Assembly (NCBI GenBank): GCA_963772645.1
Contig: CAVYYD010000015.1
Coordinates: forward strand, 1-64,000
Direction of reading: 5' to 3'
Origin: DASSQJ01 sp963772645
GTDB taxonomy: Bacteria; Actinomycetota; Actinomycetes; Actinomycetales; Dermatophilaceae
Length of the DNA stretch: 64,000 nt
In this document: in pieces, positions 16,888 to 24,276 of the stretch
How the letters are laid out: every line of letters starts with the position of its first letter
Position numbering within the stretch: position 1 is the stretch's first letter
The notes under the pieces: generated by a model
Told to the model about the DNA's origin: nothing
Database searches by the model: none
The model's input: the letters and a program-made list of their open reading frames with translations, nothing else
Made by a program: the position numbers and the translations under genes

Positions 16888-18099
16888 GTGCCCCGCTCCC
16901 TTCGTGACGTCGTCTTCGTCGACGGCGTCCGCACCCCGTTCGGCAAGGCCGGCGAGAAGGGCATGTACGCCCAGACCCGCGCCGACGACCTCGTCATCAA
17001 GTGCGTCCGCGAGCTGCTCCGCCGCCATCCCGAGCTCCCCAAGGAGCGGGTCGAGGAGGTCGCCATCGCCGCGACCACCCAGATCGGCGACCAGGGCCTG
17101 ACCCTGGGCCGGCTCGGCGCGCTCCTGTCCGGCCTGCCGACGAGCACCCCCGGCTACTCCGTCGACCGGATGTGCGCCGGCGCGATGACGGCGGTGACGA
17201 ACCTGGCGTCGTCGATCGGGGTCGGAGCCATCGACGTCGCCGTCGCCGGTGGCGTCGAGCACATGGGCCGCCACCCGATGGGCGAGGGGGTCGACCCCAA
17301 CCCGCGGATCGTCGCCGAGCGGCTCGTCGACGAGTCCGCCCTGGTCATGGGCAAGACGGCCGAGAACCTCCACGACCGGTTCCCCGAGCTGACCCGGGAG
17401 CGCAGCGACGCCTTCGCGCTCCGCAGCCAGCGCAAGCTCGCGGCGGCCTACGCGGCGAACCGGGTCCAGCCCGACCTCGTGCCGGTGGCGACCCGGGACG
17501 TCGAGCGCGGGTGGGGGCTGGCCACCGCCGACGAGCCGCCGCGCCCGGGCACGACGCTGGAGGAGCTCGCCGGGCTGCGCACCCCCTTCCGCCCGCACGG
17601 CCGGGTCACCGCCGGCAACGCCGCCGGGCTCAACGACGGCGCGACCGCCTGCATCCTCGCCTCGCAGGAGGCGGCCGACGAGCTCGGGCTGCCGGTCCGG
17701 ATGCGGATGGTCTCCTACGCCTTCGTCGGCGTCGACCCCGAGGTCATGGGCATCGGCCCGATCCCGGCCACCGAGAAGGCCCTGGCCAAGGCCGGGCTGA
17801 CGATCGAGGACATCGGCCTCTTCGAGCTCAACGAGGCCTTCGCCGTCCAGGTGCTCTCCTTCCTCGACCACTTCGGGCTGGCCGACGACGACGAGCGGGT
17901 CAACCCCTACGGCGGCGCGATCGCCACCGGCCACCCGCTCGCGTCCTCCGGCATCCGCCTGATGACCCAGCTGGCGCGGGAGTTCGAGGACCACTCGGAG
18001 GTCCGCTACGGGCTCACCGCGATGTGCATCGGCATCGGGATGGGTGGCGCCGTCATCTGGGAGAACCCGCACCACCGCGACCACGGAAGCCAGGCCTGA
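16888..18099 (+). CDS. fadA: Acetyl-CoA C-acyltransferase (3-ketoacyl-CoA thiolase)
   Basis: A 403-residue thiolase, which cleaves 3-ketoacyl-CoA with CoA in the last step of beta-oxidation. The nucleophilic cysteine is C96 in DRMCAGAM, the catalytic His lies in GGAIATGHPLASSG, the second cysteine in AMCIGIGMGG, and the NEAF motif is present. GTG at 16888 is chosen because CAGGGAGG stands 7 bases upstream. The gene is followed after 3 bp by fadB, the normal pairing of the two subunits of a trifunctional-type complex. A TetR-type palindrome precedes it. Confidence 0.93.
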   Translation: MPRSLRDVVFVDGVRTPFGKAGEKGMYAQTRADDLVIKCVRELLRRHPELPKERVEEVAIAATTQIGDQGLTLGRLGALLSGLPTSTPGYSVDRMCAGAMTAVTNLASSIGVGAIDVAVAGGVEHMGRHPMGEGVDPNPRIVAERLVDESALVMGKTAENLHDRFPELTRERSDAFALRSQRKLAAAYAANRVQPDLVPVATRDVERGWGLATADEPPRPGTTLEELAGLRTPFRPHGRVTAGNAAGLNDGATACILASQEAADELGLPVRMRMVSYAFVGVDPEVMGIGPIPATEKALAKAGLTIEDIGLFELNEAFAVQVLSFLDHFGLADDDERVNPYGGAIATGHPLASSGIRLMTQLAREFEDHSEVRYGLTAMCIGIGMGGAVIWENPHHRDHGSQA

Positions 18100-18102
18100 G
18101 CC

Positions 18103-20223
18103 ATGACCACCACCACGCAGGCACCCCAGCTCCCCGCCGAGGTCGTCACCCGCACCCCGGTCCGCGACGTCGAGCTCCCCGGCGGGGCCGGGACGCTCGC
18201 GCTCATCACCCTGGACAACGGCCAGGACCACACCCGGCCCAACACCTTCGGCCCGCAGGGCCTCGCCGAGCTGCAGTCGGCGCTCGACCGGCTCCGCGAG
18301 CGGGCGCAGGCCGGCGAGGTCCAGGCGGTCGCCGTCACCGGCAAGCCGTTCGTCTTCGCGGTCGGCGCCGACCTCTCCGGCGTCCCCTTCGTCACCCACC
18401 GCGAGCAGGCGCTCGAGATCGCCCGGGCCGGCCACCACGCGTTCGCGACCCTCGCCGACCTCCCGGTGCCCACCTTCGCGTTCGTCAACGGGGCGGCGAT
18501 GGGCGGTGGGGTCGAGCTCGCGCTCTCCTGCGACTACCGGACCGTCTCGGCCGGCGTCCCCGCCGTCGCCCTGCCGGAGACCTTCCTCGGCCTGCTGCCC
18601 GGGTGGGGTGGGTGCTACCTGCTGCCCAACCTCGTCGGGCCCGCCAAGGCGCTCACGGTCATCGTCGACAACCCCCTGTCGCAGAACCGGATGCTGTCGG
18701 CGAAGGAGGTCTCCTCCCTCGGCATCGCCGACGCGCTGCTCGAGCCCGCCGACTTCCTCGAGGACTCCCTGCGCTGGGCCGGCGGCGTGCTCTCGGGCAC
18801 GGTCGCCGTCGAGCGCACCGAGGTCGACCGGGACGGGGCCGCCTGGGAGGCCGCGTGCGACGCCGCCCGCGCCGGCGCCCTCGCCCGGACCGCCGGCCGC
18901 GCCCCCGGGGTGCTCCGCGCCATCGACCTCGTGCGGGCGGCGCGCACCGCCACCCGCGACGAGGCCTTCGCCGCCGAGGACGAGGCCCTCGGCGACCTCC
19001 TGATGTCCGACGAGCTGCGGGCCGGGCTCTACGCCTTCGACCTCGTCCAGAAGCGGGCCAGGCGCCCCGCCGGTGCTCCCGACCGGGCGCTCGCGCGGCC
19101 GGTCACCAAGGTCGGCGTCGTCGGCGCCGGGCTCATGGCCAGCCAGCTGGCCCTGCTCCTCGTACGCCGCCTCGAGGTCCCGGTGGTCATGACCGACCTC
19201 GACGAGGAGCGGGTGGCCACGGGTGTCGCGTGGGTCCACCACGAGGTCGACGCCCTTCTCGCCAAGCGTCGCGTCTCCCCGGACGAGGCGTCCCGGCTCA
19301 CCGCGCTGGTCACCGGTTCCACGAGCAAGGACGGCTTCGCCGACGCCGACCTCGTCATCGAGGCCGTCTTCGAGGAGATGGCGGTCAAGCAGCAGGTCCT
19401 CGCCGAGGTCGAGGCCGTCGTCTCGACGGAGTGCGTCCTCGCGACGAACACCTCCTCGCTGTCGGTCACCGAGATGGCCGCCGGGCTCGAGCACCCCGAG
19501 CGGGTCGTGGGGCTGCACTTCTTCAACCCGGTCGCGGTGATGCCGCTGCTCGAGGTGATCCCCGGTGAGCGGACCGACGAGGCCACCCTGGCCACGGCGT
19601 TCGCCGTCGGCCGGGGCCTGAGGAAGACGTGCGTCCGGTCGAAGGACTCCGCGTCCTTCGTCGTCAACCGGCTCCTCGGACGGTTCATGGGCGAGTACTC
19701 CCGGGTCGTCGAGGAGGGCACCCCGGTGGCCGTCGCCGACCGCGCGGTCGCCGGGCTGGCGCCGATGCCGCCGTTCGTCCTCCTCGGCCTCGTCGGCCCG
19801 GCGATCGCGCTGCACAACAGCCAGACCCTGCACCGGGCGTTCGGGGACCGGTTCCACGTCTCGCCGACGCTCGAGCGGATCGTCGCGGCGGGCAAGCGCG
19901 GCTACTACGCGACGGACGAGAAGGGCCGGCCGGTGCCCGACCCCGAGGTCGAGGCGCTGCGCGAGCAGCCGGCTCAACCGGTCGAGCTGAGCGCCGATCA
20001 GGTCCGTGAGCGGGTCCTGGGGGCACTGGCGGAGGAGGTGGGGATGATGCTCGCCGAGGGCGTCGTCGAGGCCCCGATGGACATCGACCTCGCGATGATC
20101 ACCGGCGCCGGCTTCCAGTTCTGGAACGGCGGCCTCATCCCGCTGCTCGACCGCGAGGGCGTCACCGAGCGGGTGCTCGGGCGCCGGATCCTCCCGCACG
20201 GGGTCGCCAGCGTCGCGGCCTGA
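18103..20223 (+). CDS. fadB: 3-hydroxyacyl-CoA dehydrogenase / enoyl-CoA hydratase, FadB-type
   Basis: A 706-residue multifunctional enzyme. The N-terminal crotonase domain (about residues 15-230) contains FAVGADLSG, NGAAMGGGVELALSCD and LPETFLGLLPGWGG. The NAD-binding dehydrogenase domain begins near residue 330 with KVGVVGAGLMASQLAL and continues with the HFFNP motif. C-terminal dehydrogenase repeats follow, including FVVNRLLGRFMGEY. It hydrates enoyl-CoA and oxidises the 3-hydroxyacyl-CoA, passing the product to the FadA thiolase encoded 3 bp upstream. Translation is probably coupled to fadA since no separate strong ribosome-binding site is visible. A large hairpin overlaps the stop. Confidence 0.93.
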   Translation: MTTTTQAPQLPAEVVTRTPVRDVELPGGAGTLALITLDNGQDHTRPNTFGPQGLAELQSALDRLRERAQAGEVQAVAVTGKPFVFAVGADLSGVPFVTHREQALEIARAGHHAFATLADLPVPTFAFVNGAAMGGGVELALSCDYRTVSAGVPAVALPETFLGLLPGWGGCYLLPNLVGPAKALTVIVDNPLSQNRMLSAKEVSSLGIADALLEPADFLEDSLRWAGGVLSGTVAVERTEVDRDGAAWEAACDAARAGALARTAGRAPGVLRAIDLVRAARTATRDEAFAAEDEALGDLLMSDELRAGLYAFDLVQKRARRPAGAPDRALARPVTKVGVVGAGLMASQLALLLVRRLEVPVVMTDLDEERVATGVAWVHHEVDALLAKRRVSPDEASRLTALVTGSTSKDGFADADLVIEAVFEEMAVKQQVLAEVEAVVSTECVLATNTSSLSVTEMAAGLEHPERVVGLHFFNPVAVMPLLEVIPGERTDEATLATAFAVGRGLRKTCVRSKDSASFVVNRLLGRFMGEYSRVVEEGTPVAVADRAVAGLAPMPPFVLLGLVGPAIALHNSQTLHRAFGDRFHVSPTLERIVAAGKRGYYATDEKGRPVPDPEVEALREQPAQPVELSADQVRERVLGALAEEVGMMLAEGVVEAPMDIDLAMITGAGFQFWNGGLIPLLDREGVTERVLGRRILPHGVASVAA

Positions 20224-20272
20224 GCGGCGGCGCGGGCCCGCACCACGTCGTGGCGCGGGCCCGGCGCCGCTC
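20222..20272. terminator. Bidirectional hairpin between fadB and tetR
   Basis: A GC-rich imperfect inverted repeat runs from GAGCGGC right after the fadB stop to GCCGCTC overlapping the tetR stop. GCGGGCCCG/CGGGCCCGC and CCACG/CGTGG pair within it. No U-tract follows, as is usual for actinobacterial hairpin terminators. The genes are convergent. Confidence 0.6.
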
Positions 20273-20936
20273 ACCGGGCGCCGCCCCGGTCGACCCCCTC
20301 CTCGAGGAGCGCCGCGGCGAGCAGCCGGCCGACGAGGTCGGCGTACTCCTGCGCGCTCCAGCCGAGGTCGCGGACCAGCGGGTCGTGGAGGGAGGCGCTG
20401 AGCGCGGCCATCGCCTCGGCCGCGCGCTGCACGGACAGCCCCGGGCGCAGCTGTCCCCGCCGGGCCAGGGCCTGGGCGTTGTGCCTCATCCGGGCGAGCC
20501 GCCCGGCGTCGATCTCGGCGAGCAGCGCGGCCGCCTCCGGGTCGACCGCCGCGGCGGCGCGGACCAGCCCGAGGACCGGGGCGGCCCGCTGCGCGACCTC
20601 GGCGGACAGCCGGGCCCAGGTGGCGATCACCTCGCGGGCGTCGGCATCGCCGCCGGAGACGGCGTCCGAGCGCTGCTCCGCGGGCACCGGCCCCGCCCCC
20701 TGCAGGGCCCGCTCCCAGACCGCCCGGACCAGGCCGGCCTTGCCGCCGAAGCCCTTGTAGACCGTCTCGACCGACACCCCGGCCGCCTCGGCCACCGCCG
20801 TCACCGTGGTGCCCGCGAAGCCGTCGGCGAGGAACAGTGCGGTGGCCCGGTCGACGACCAGCCGGCGGCGCTCCTCGGCGGCCCGCCGACGACCCGAGCC
20901 GTCGTAGCCCCGACCCTTGACGCGAGCCTCCGGCAC
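20271..20936 (-). CDS. TetR family transcriptional regulator
   Basis: A 221-residue regulator. The N-terminal helix-turn-helix is VVDRATALFLADGFAGTTV then AVAEAAGVSVETVYKGFGGK, which fits TetR helices 1-4. The rest is an Ala-rich ligand-binding domain of normal length. I chose GTG at 20936 because AAGGAG lies 8 bases upstream; the upstream GTG at 20945 would sit on top of that site. It is convergent with fadB and divergent from the NTF2-like gene, so its most likely targets are the NTF2/NmrA pair and possibly the fad operon. The ligand is unknown. Confidence 0.87.
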   Translation of the reverse strand: MPEARVKGRGYDGSGRRRAAEERRRLVVDRATALFLADGFAGTTVTAVAEAAGVSVETVYKGFGGKAGLVRAVWERALQGAGPVPAEQRSDAVSGGDADAREVIATWARLSAEVAQRAAPVLGLVRAAAAVDPEAAALLAEIDAGRLARMRHNAQALARRGQLRPGLSVQRAAEAMAALSASLHDPLVRDLGWSAQEYADLVGRLLAAALLEEGVDRGGAR

Positions 20937-20986
20937 GGCGCACACTCCTTTCGTTACATCTCACTGTATCGGAATGGTGGTGACTC

Positions 20987-21439
20987 GTGGACCACCCGCA
21001 GAGCCCCGACGGGACCGACGTCGTCGACCGCCTCATGGCGGCGACCAACGCCCATGACCTCGACGCCCTCGTCGGCTGCTTCGCCGACGACTACGTCCTG
21101 ACCGACCCCGTCCACCCGAACCGCAGCTTCACCGGCACCGGGCAGGTCGCCCGGAACTGGGCCGCGATCTTCGCCGGCGTCCCCGACGTCACGAGCCGGG
21201 TGCTGCACCGGGCCGACGTCCCCGCGGCGGGCCGGCCCGGCGAGAGCACCTCCTGGCTCGAGCTGGAGATGACCGGCACGCGCCGCGACGGGGCCCCCCA
21301 CGAGCTCGCCGGCGTCATGGTCTTCGGCATCCGCGAGGACCGGATCGTCTCCGGCCGGTTCTTCCTCCAGCCGGTCGAGCACGGCGGCCCGGACGCCGAC
21401 GGCGCGGTCCGCACGGCGATGCAGGGACGGCAGCGGTGA
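20987..21439 (+). CDS. SnoaL/NTF2-like fold protein
   Basis: This 150-residue protein has the nuclear-transport-factor-2/SnoaL fold signature: a first helix VVDRLMAATNAHDLDALVG, then FADDYVLTDPVHP, then a C-terminal sheet ending RIVSGRFFLQPVE. Such proteins are small cyclases, isomerases or binding proteins, and no catalytic residues identify this one. It starts at GTG 20987, divergent from tetR across 50 bp. Its stop overlaps the start of the next gene as GTGA, so the pair forms a coupled operon probably under TetR control. Confidence 0.8.
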   Translation: MDHPQSPDGTDVVDRLMAATNAHDLDALVGCFADDYVLTDPVHPNRSFTGTGQVARNWAAIFAGVPDVTSRVLHRADVPAAGRPGESTSWLELEMTGTRRDGAPHELAGVMVFGIREDRIVSGRFFLQPVEHGGPDADGAVRTAMQGRQR

Positions 21440-22242
21440 TCGCCGTCGTCGGTGGCACCGGCCGGCTGGGGACGGCCCTGGTGCCCCTGCTGCAGGGGGC
21501 CGGCGAACGGGTGCGCGTCGTGTCACGGCGGGGCGCCGCCCCACCGGGGCTCGAGCCGATGGTCGCCGAGGTGGTGGCCGCGGACGTGACGGCCCCCGGC
21601 ACGCTGCGGGCGGCCGTCGAGGGCGCCGACGTCGTCGTGTCCGCCGTGCACGGCATGGACCCCGGCGACCGGGGCGCCTCGCCGGAGCGGGTCGACCACC
21701 GCGGCAACACCGCCCTCGTCGACGCCGCGGCCGCGGTGGGCGCGGCCGTCGTGCTCGTCTCCGTGCGTGGCGCCGCTCCGACGGGCAACGACCTGCAGCG
21801 GGCCAAGTGGCGGGCCGAGCAGCACCTGGCGGCTCGCGGCATCCCGTGGACCGTCCTGCGGGCTCCGGCCTACCTCGACCTCTGGCGCGAGGTGCTCGCC
21901 CGCTCCGCCGCGCGCGACGGTCGCGCCGTGGTCCTCGGGGCCGGGAGGAACCCGATCGCCTTCGTGCGGGTCGAGACCGTCGCCGACGCGCTCGCCCGCG
22001 CCTGCCTCGCGACGCCGGCCTGCCGGGTCCTCGAGGTGTCGGCCGACGTCGACCTGACCCTCGGCGAGCTGGCCGAACAGGCGAGCCGCCCGGGGCTCAC
22101 CCCCCGCCACGTCCCGCTCCCCCTGGTCCGGGCCGCCGGGCAGCTGCTGCGGCCGGTCCGGCCCGGGGTCGCCCGGCTGGCCAGGATGGCCGCCTGGATG
22201 GACACCGCCGCACTCGCCGAGGGGGCCACGGCGGGCCGGTGA
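21436..22242 (+). CDS. NAD(P)-binding NmrA/SDR-like protein
   Basis: A 268-residue atypical short-chain dehydrogenase/NmrA-type Rossmann protein. The nucleotide-binding loop VVGGTGRLGTALVP stands at the very N-terminus, followed by a basic residue cluster VVSRRG that favours NADP. DVVVSAVHGMDPGD and KWRAEQHLAARGIPWTVLR match the extended NmrA-like group, several of which lack the catalytic Tyr-Lys pair and act as redox sensors or reductases. The start GTG overlaps the previous stop. Substrate unknown. Confidence 0.82.
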   Translation: MIAVVGGTGRLGTALVPLLQGAGERVRVVSRRGAAPPGLEPMVAEVVAADVTAPGTLRAAVEGADVVVSAVHGMDPGDRGASPERVDHRGNTALVDAAAAVGAAVVLVSVRGAAPTGNDLQRAKWRAEQHLAARGIPWTVLRAPAYLDLWREVLARSAARDGRAVVLGAGRNPIAFVRVETVADALARACLATPACRVLEVSADVDLTLGELAEQASRPGLTPRHVPLPLVRAAGQLLRPVRPGVARLARMAAWMDTAALAEGATAGR

Positions 22243-22347
22243 GACCGGCCGGCTCCGCGCCCGAGCGCGTCGTCGCTGGTCGCGCAGGTGGCCGGGCCGG
22301 GCCCGTTCCGCCCCTGAGCAGGTCCTGAGTGTCGAGTCCGCGATATC

Positions 22348-22365
22348 TCACATGTGATCTACGAT
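22348..22365 (+). promoter_or_regulatory. Palindrome TCACATGTGA and -10 element of the HTH-MurA gene
   Basis: TCACATGTGA (22348-22357) is a perfect 10-bp palindrome lying directly upstream of TACGAT (22360-22365). That -10 ends 7 bases before the GTG at 22373. A dimeric repressor here would cover the promoter, and the encoded protein has its own HTH domain, so autoregulation is a reasonable guess. Confidence 0.5.
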
Positions 22366-22372
22366 GGTCCGC

Positions 22373-23914
22373 GTGACGACGACCAGTGACACGTACCTGA
22401 CCCGGATCGGGACCCTCATCCGCGACGCCCGCCGCCACCAGGGACTGACCCAGAGCGAGCTCGCCGACCTCCTCGGCACGAGCCAGAGCGCCGTCGCCCG
22501 GATCGAGCAGGGCAAGCAGAACCTCTCCCTGGAGATGCTCGCCCGGGTCGGCGAGAAGCTCGACAGCGAGTTCGTGTCCCTCGGCCACTCCGGACCGCAG
22601 CACCTGAGGATCGTCGGCGGGAAGAAGCTCTCCGGGTCCATCCCGGTCAAGACGAGCAAGAACGCCGCCGTCGCCCTGCTCTGCGCCAGCCTGCTCAACC
22701 GGGGGCGCACGACGCTGCGCAACCTCGCGCGCATCGAGGAGGTCAACCGGATCATCGAGGTGCTCACCTCGATCGGGGTCCGGGTGCGCTGGCTCCCCGA
22801 CTCCAACGACCTCGAGGTCGTCCCGCCGGCACGGCTGGACCTCGCGAGCATCGACGTCGACGCCGCGCGGCGCACCCGGACCGTGATCATGTTCCTCGGG
22901 CCGCTGCTCCACGACCTGCCCGAGTTCCGCCTCCCCTACGCCGGGGGCTGCGACCTGGGCACCCGCACCGTCGAGCCGCACCTGTCGGCGCTGCGCCACT
23001 TCGGCCTCGACGTCACGGCGACCCAGGGCTTCTACGAGGCCGAGGTCGACCCCACCCGTTCCCCGACCCGGGCGATCGTCCTCACCGAGCGCGGCGACAC
23101 GGTCACCGAGAACGTCCTGATGGCCGCCGCCCGGCACCCGGGGACCACGCTCATCCGCAACGCCTCCTCGAACTACATGGTCCAGGACCTCTGCTTCTTC
23201 CTCCAGGGGCTCGGGGTCACCATCGAGGGCATCGGCACGACGACGCTCACGGTCACCGGGGTCGAGCACGTCGACATGGACATCGAGTACTCCCCCTCCG
23301 AGGACCCGATCGAGGCGATGAGCCTCATCGCGGCCGCGGTCGTCACCGGCTCGACGATCACCATCGAGCGGGTCCCGATCGAGTTCCTCGAGATCGAGCT
23401 CGCGACGCTCGAGGAGATGGGCCTGCGCTTCGACACCAGCGTCGAGTACCGCGCGAAGAACGGACGGACCCGGCTCGTCGACCTCACGATCCACCCGGGG
23501 CCGCTGCGGGCACCGGTCGACAAGATCGCCCCGATGCCGTTCCCGGGCCTGAACATCGACAACCTGCCGTTCTTCGCCCTCATCGCGGCGGTCGCCGACG
23601 GCACGACGATGATCCACGACTGGGTCTACGAGAACCGGGCGATCTACCTCACCGAGCTGACCAAGGTCGGCGCCCAGGTCCAGCTGCTCGATCCGCACCG
23701 GGTGATGATCACCGGGCCCACCGCGAAGTGGCGCGCGGCCGAGGTGATGTGCCCGCCGGCGCTGCGGCCCGGCGTCGTCATCCTCCTCGCGATGCTCGCC
23801 GCCCCCGGCACCTCGGTGCTGCGCAACGTCTACGTCATCAACCGGGGCTACGAGGACCTCGCCGAGCGGCTCAACGCCCTGGGCGCGACGATCGAGACCT
23901 TCCGCGACATCTGA
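22373..23914 (+). CDS. XRE helix-turn-helix fused to MurA-like enolpyruvyl transferase
   Basis: A 513-residue fusion. Residues ~9-65 form an XRE/Cro helix-turn-helix (IRDARRHQGLTQSELADLLG then SQSAVARIEQGKQNLS). From ~75 to the end it is an EPSP-synthase-fold domain like MurA, which adds enolpyruvate to UDP-GlcNAc. Active-site positions look preserved: K96-N97 in KTSKNAA, C193 in AGGCDLGTR (the fosfomycin-sensitive cysteine position), the Asp in GLNIDNLP, and the Arg in NRGYEDLAERL. The loop following the Cys is altered from the usual GARPVD form. A TACGAT overlaps the upstream ATG at 22364, so GTG 22373 is the better start. It may be a regulatory MurA paralogue. Confidence 0.85.
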   Translation: MTTTSDTYLTRIGTLIRDARRHQGLTQSELADLLGTSQSAVARIEQGKQNLSLEMLARVGEKLDSEFVSLGHSGPQHLRIVGGKKLSGSIPVKTSKNAAVALLCASLLNRGRTTLRNLARIEEVNRIIEVLTSIGVRVRWLPDSNDLEVVPPARLDLASIDVDAARRTRTVIMFLGPLLHDLPEFRLPYAGGCDLGTRTVEPHLSALRHFGLDVTATQGFYEAEVDPTRSPTRAIVLTERGDTVTENVLMAAARHPGTTLIRNASSNYMVQDLCFFLQGLGVTIEGIGTTTLTVTGVEHVDMDIEYSPSEDPIEAMSLIAAAVVTGSTITIERVPIEFLEIELATLEEMGLRFDTSVEYRAKNGRTRLVDLTIHPGPLRAPVDKIAPMPFPGLNIDNLPFFALIAAVADGTTMIHDWVYENRAIYLTELTKVGAQVQLLDPHRVMITGPTAKWRAAEVMCPPALRPGVVILLAMLAAPGTSVLRNVYVINRGYEDLAERLNALGATIETFRDI

Positions 23915-23947
23915 GGGGCACCGGCCGGCGGTGGGCCCTGCGAGGGG

Positions 23948-23977
23948 TCGACAGGATCCGACCGGCTGGGTGACAAT
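23948..23977 (+). promoter_or_regulatory. Predicted promoter of the 84-residue ORF
   Basis: TCGACA (23948-23953) and GACAAT (23972-23977) are separated by 18 bp, and the -10 ends 6 bases before the ATG at 23984. This predicts a leaderless transcript and is the best -35/-10 pair noticed in the window. Confidence 0.5.
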
Positions 23978-23983
23978 CCGGGG

Positions 23984-24238
23984 ATGGAGCGCCTGCCCGT
24001 GCCGGGTCACAGCGGGGTCGTCACCGACACCCGCGGCGAGGGCCGCGCGCTGCGAGCGACCTGGCACCATGAGGCGGGGTGCCTCGTGCTGTCGGTCTGG
24101 CGCGGCAACGTGTGCACGGGCACGGTGCGGGTCGACCCCGAGGACGTCCCGGGACTGGTCGAGGTCCTGGTCGGCGGACTGTCCGAGGGCTACGGGCCCC
24201 ACGGCCACCGCCGCGGCGTCGTCGCGGACGCGGGCTGA
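23984..24238 (+). CDS. Small hypothetical protein (84 aa)
   Basis: A small soluble protein. The core WHHEAGCLVLSVWRGNVCTG reads like two beta strands joined by a turn, followed by TVRVDPEDVPGLVEVLVGGL, a strand and helix, and a polar Gly/His tail. I recognise the pattern as a recurring actinobacterial hypothetical but know no function. Support for it as a real gene is its own promoter, a start codon at the leaderless distance, strong GC bias at third positions, and its snug fit between the MurA-like gene and dxs. The two cysteines do not form a recognisable metal motif. Confidence 0.6.
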   Translation: MERLPVPGHSGVVTDTRGEGRALRATWHHEAGCLVLSVWRGNVCTGTVRVDPEDVPGLVEVLVGGLSEGYGPHGHRRGVVADAG

Positions 24239-24276
24239 GCGGGCCGTCGACCCGCCGGCTGGCGGCTCCGAGCGCC

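Noticed and set aside
16822..21048. A 1408-codon minus-strand frame opposite fadA and fadB
   Set aside because: It mirrors the fad genes, with repeated GD, VV and EV pairs caused by GC-rich codons. No family match.
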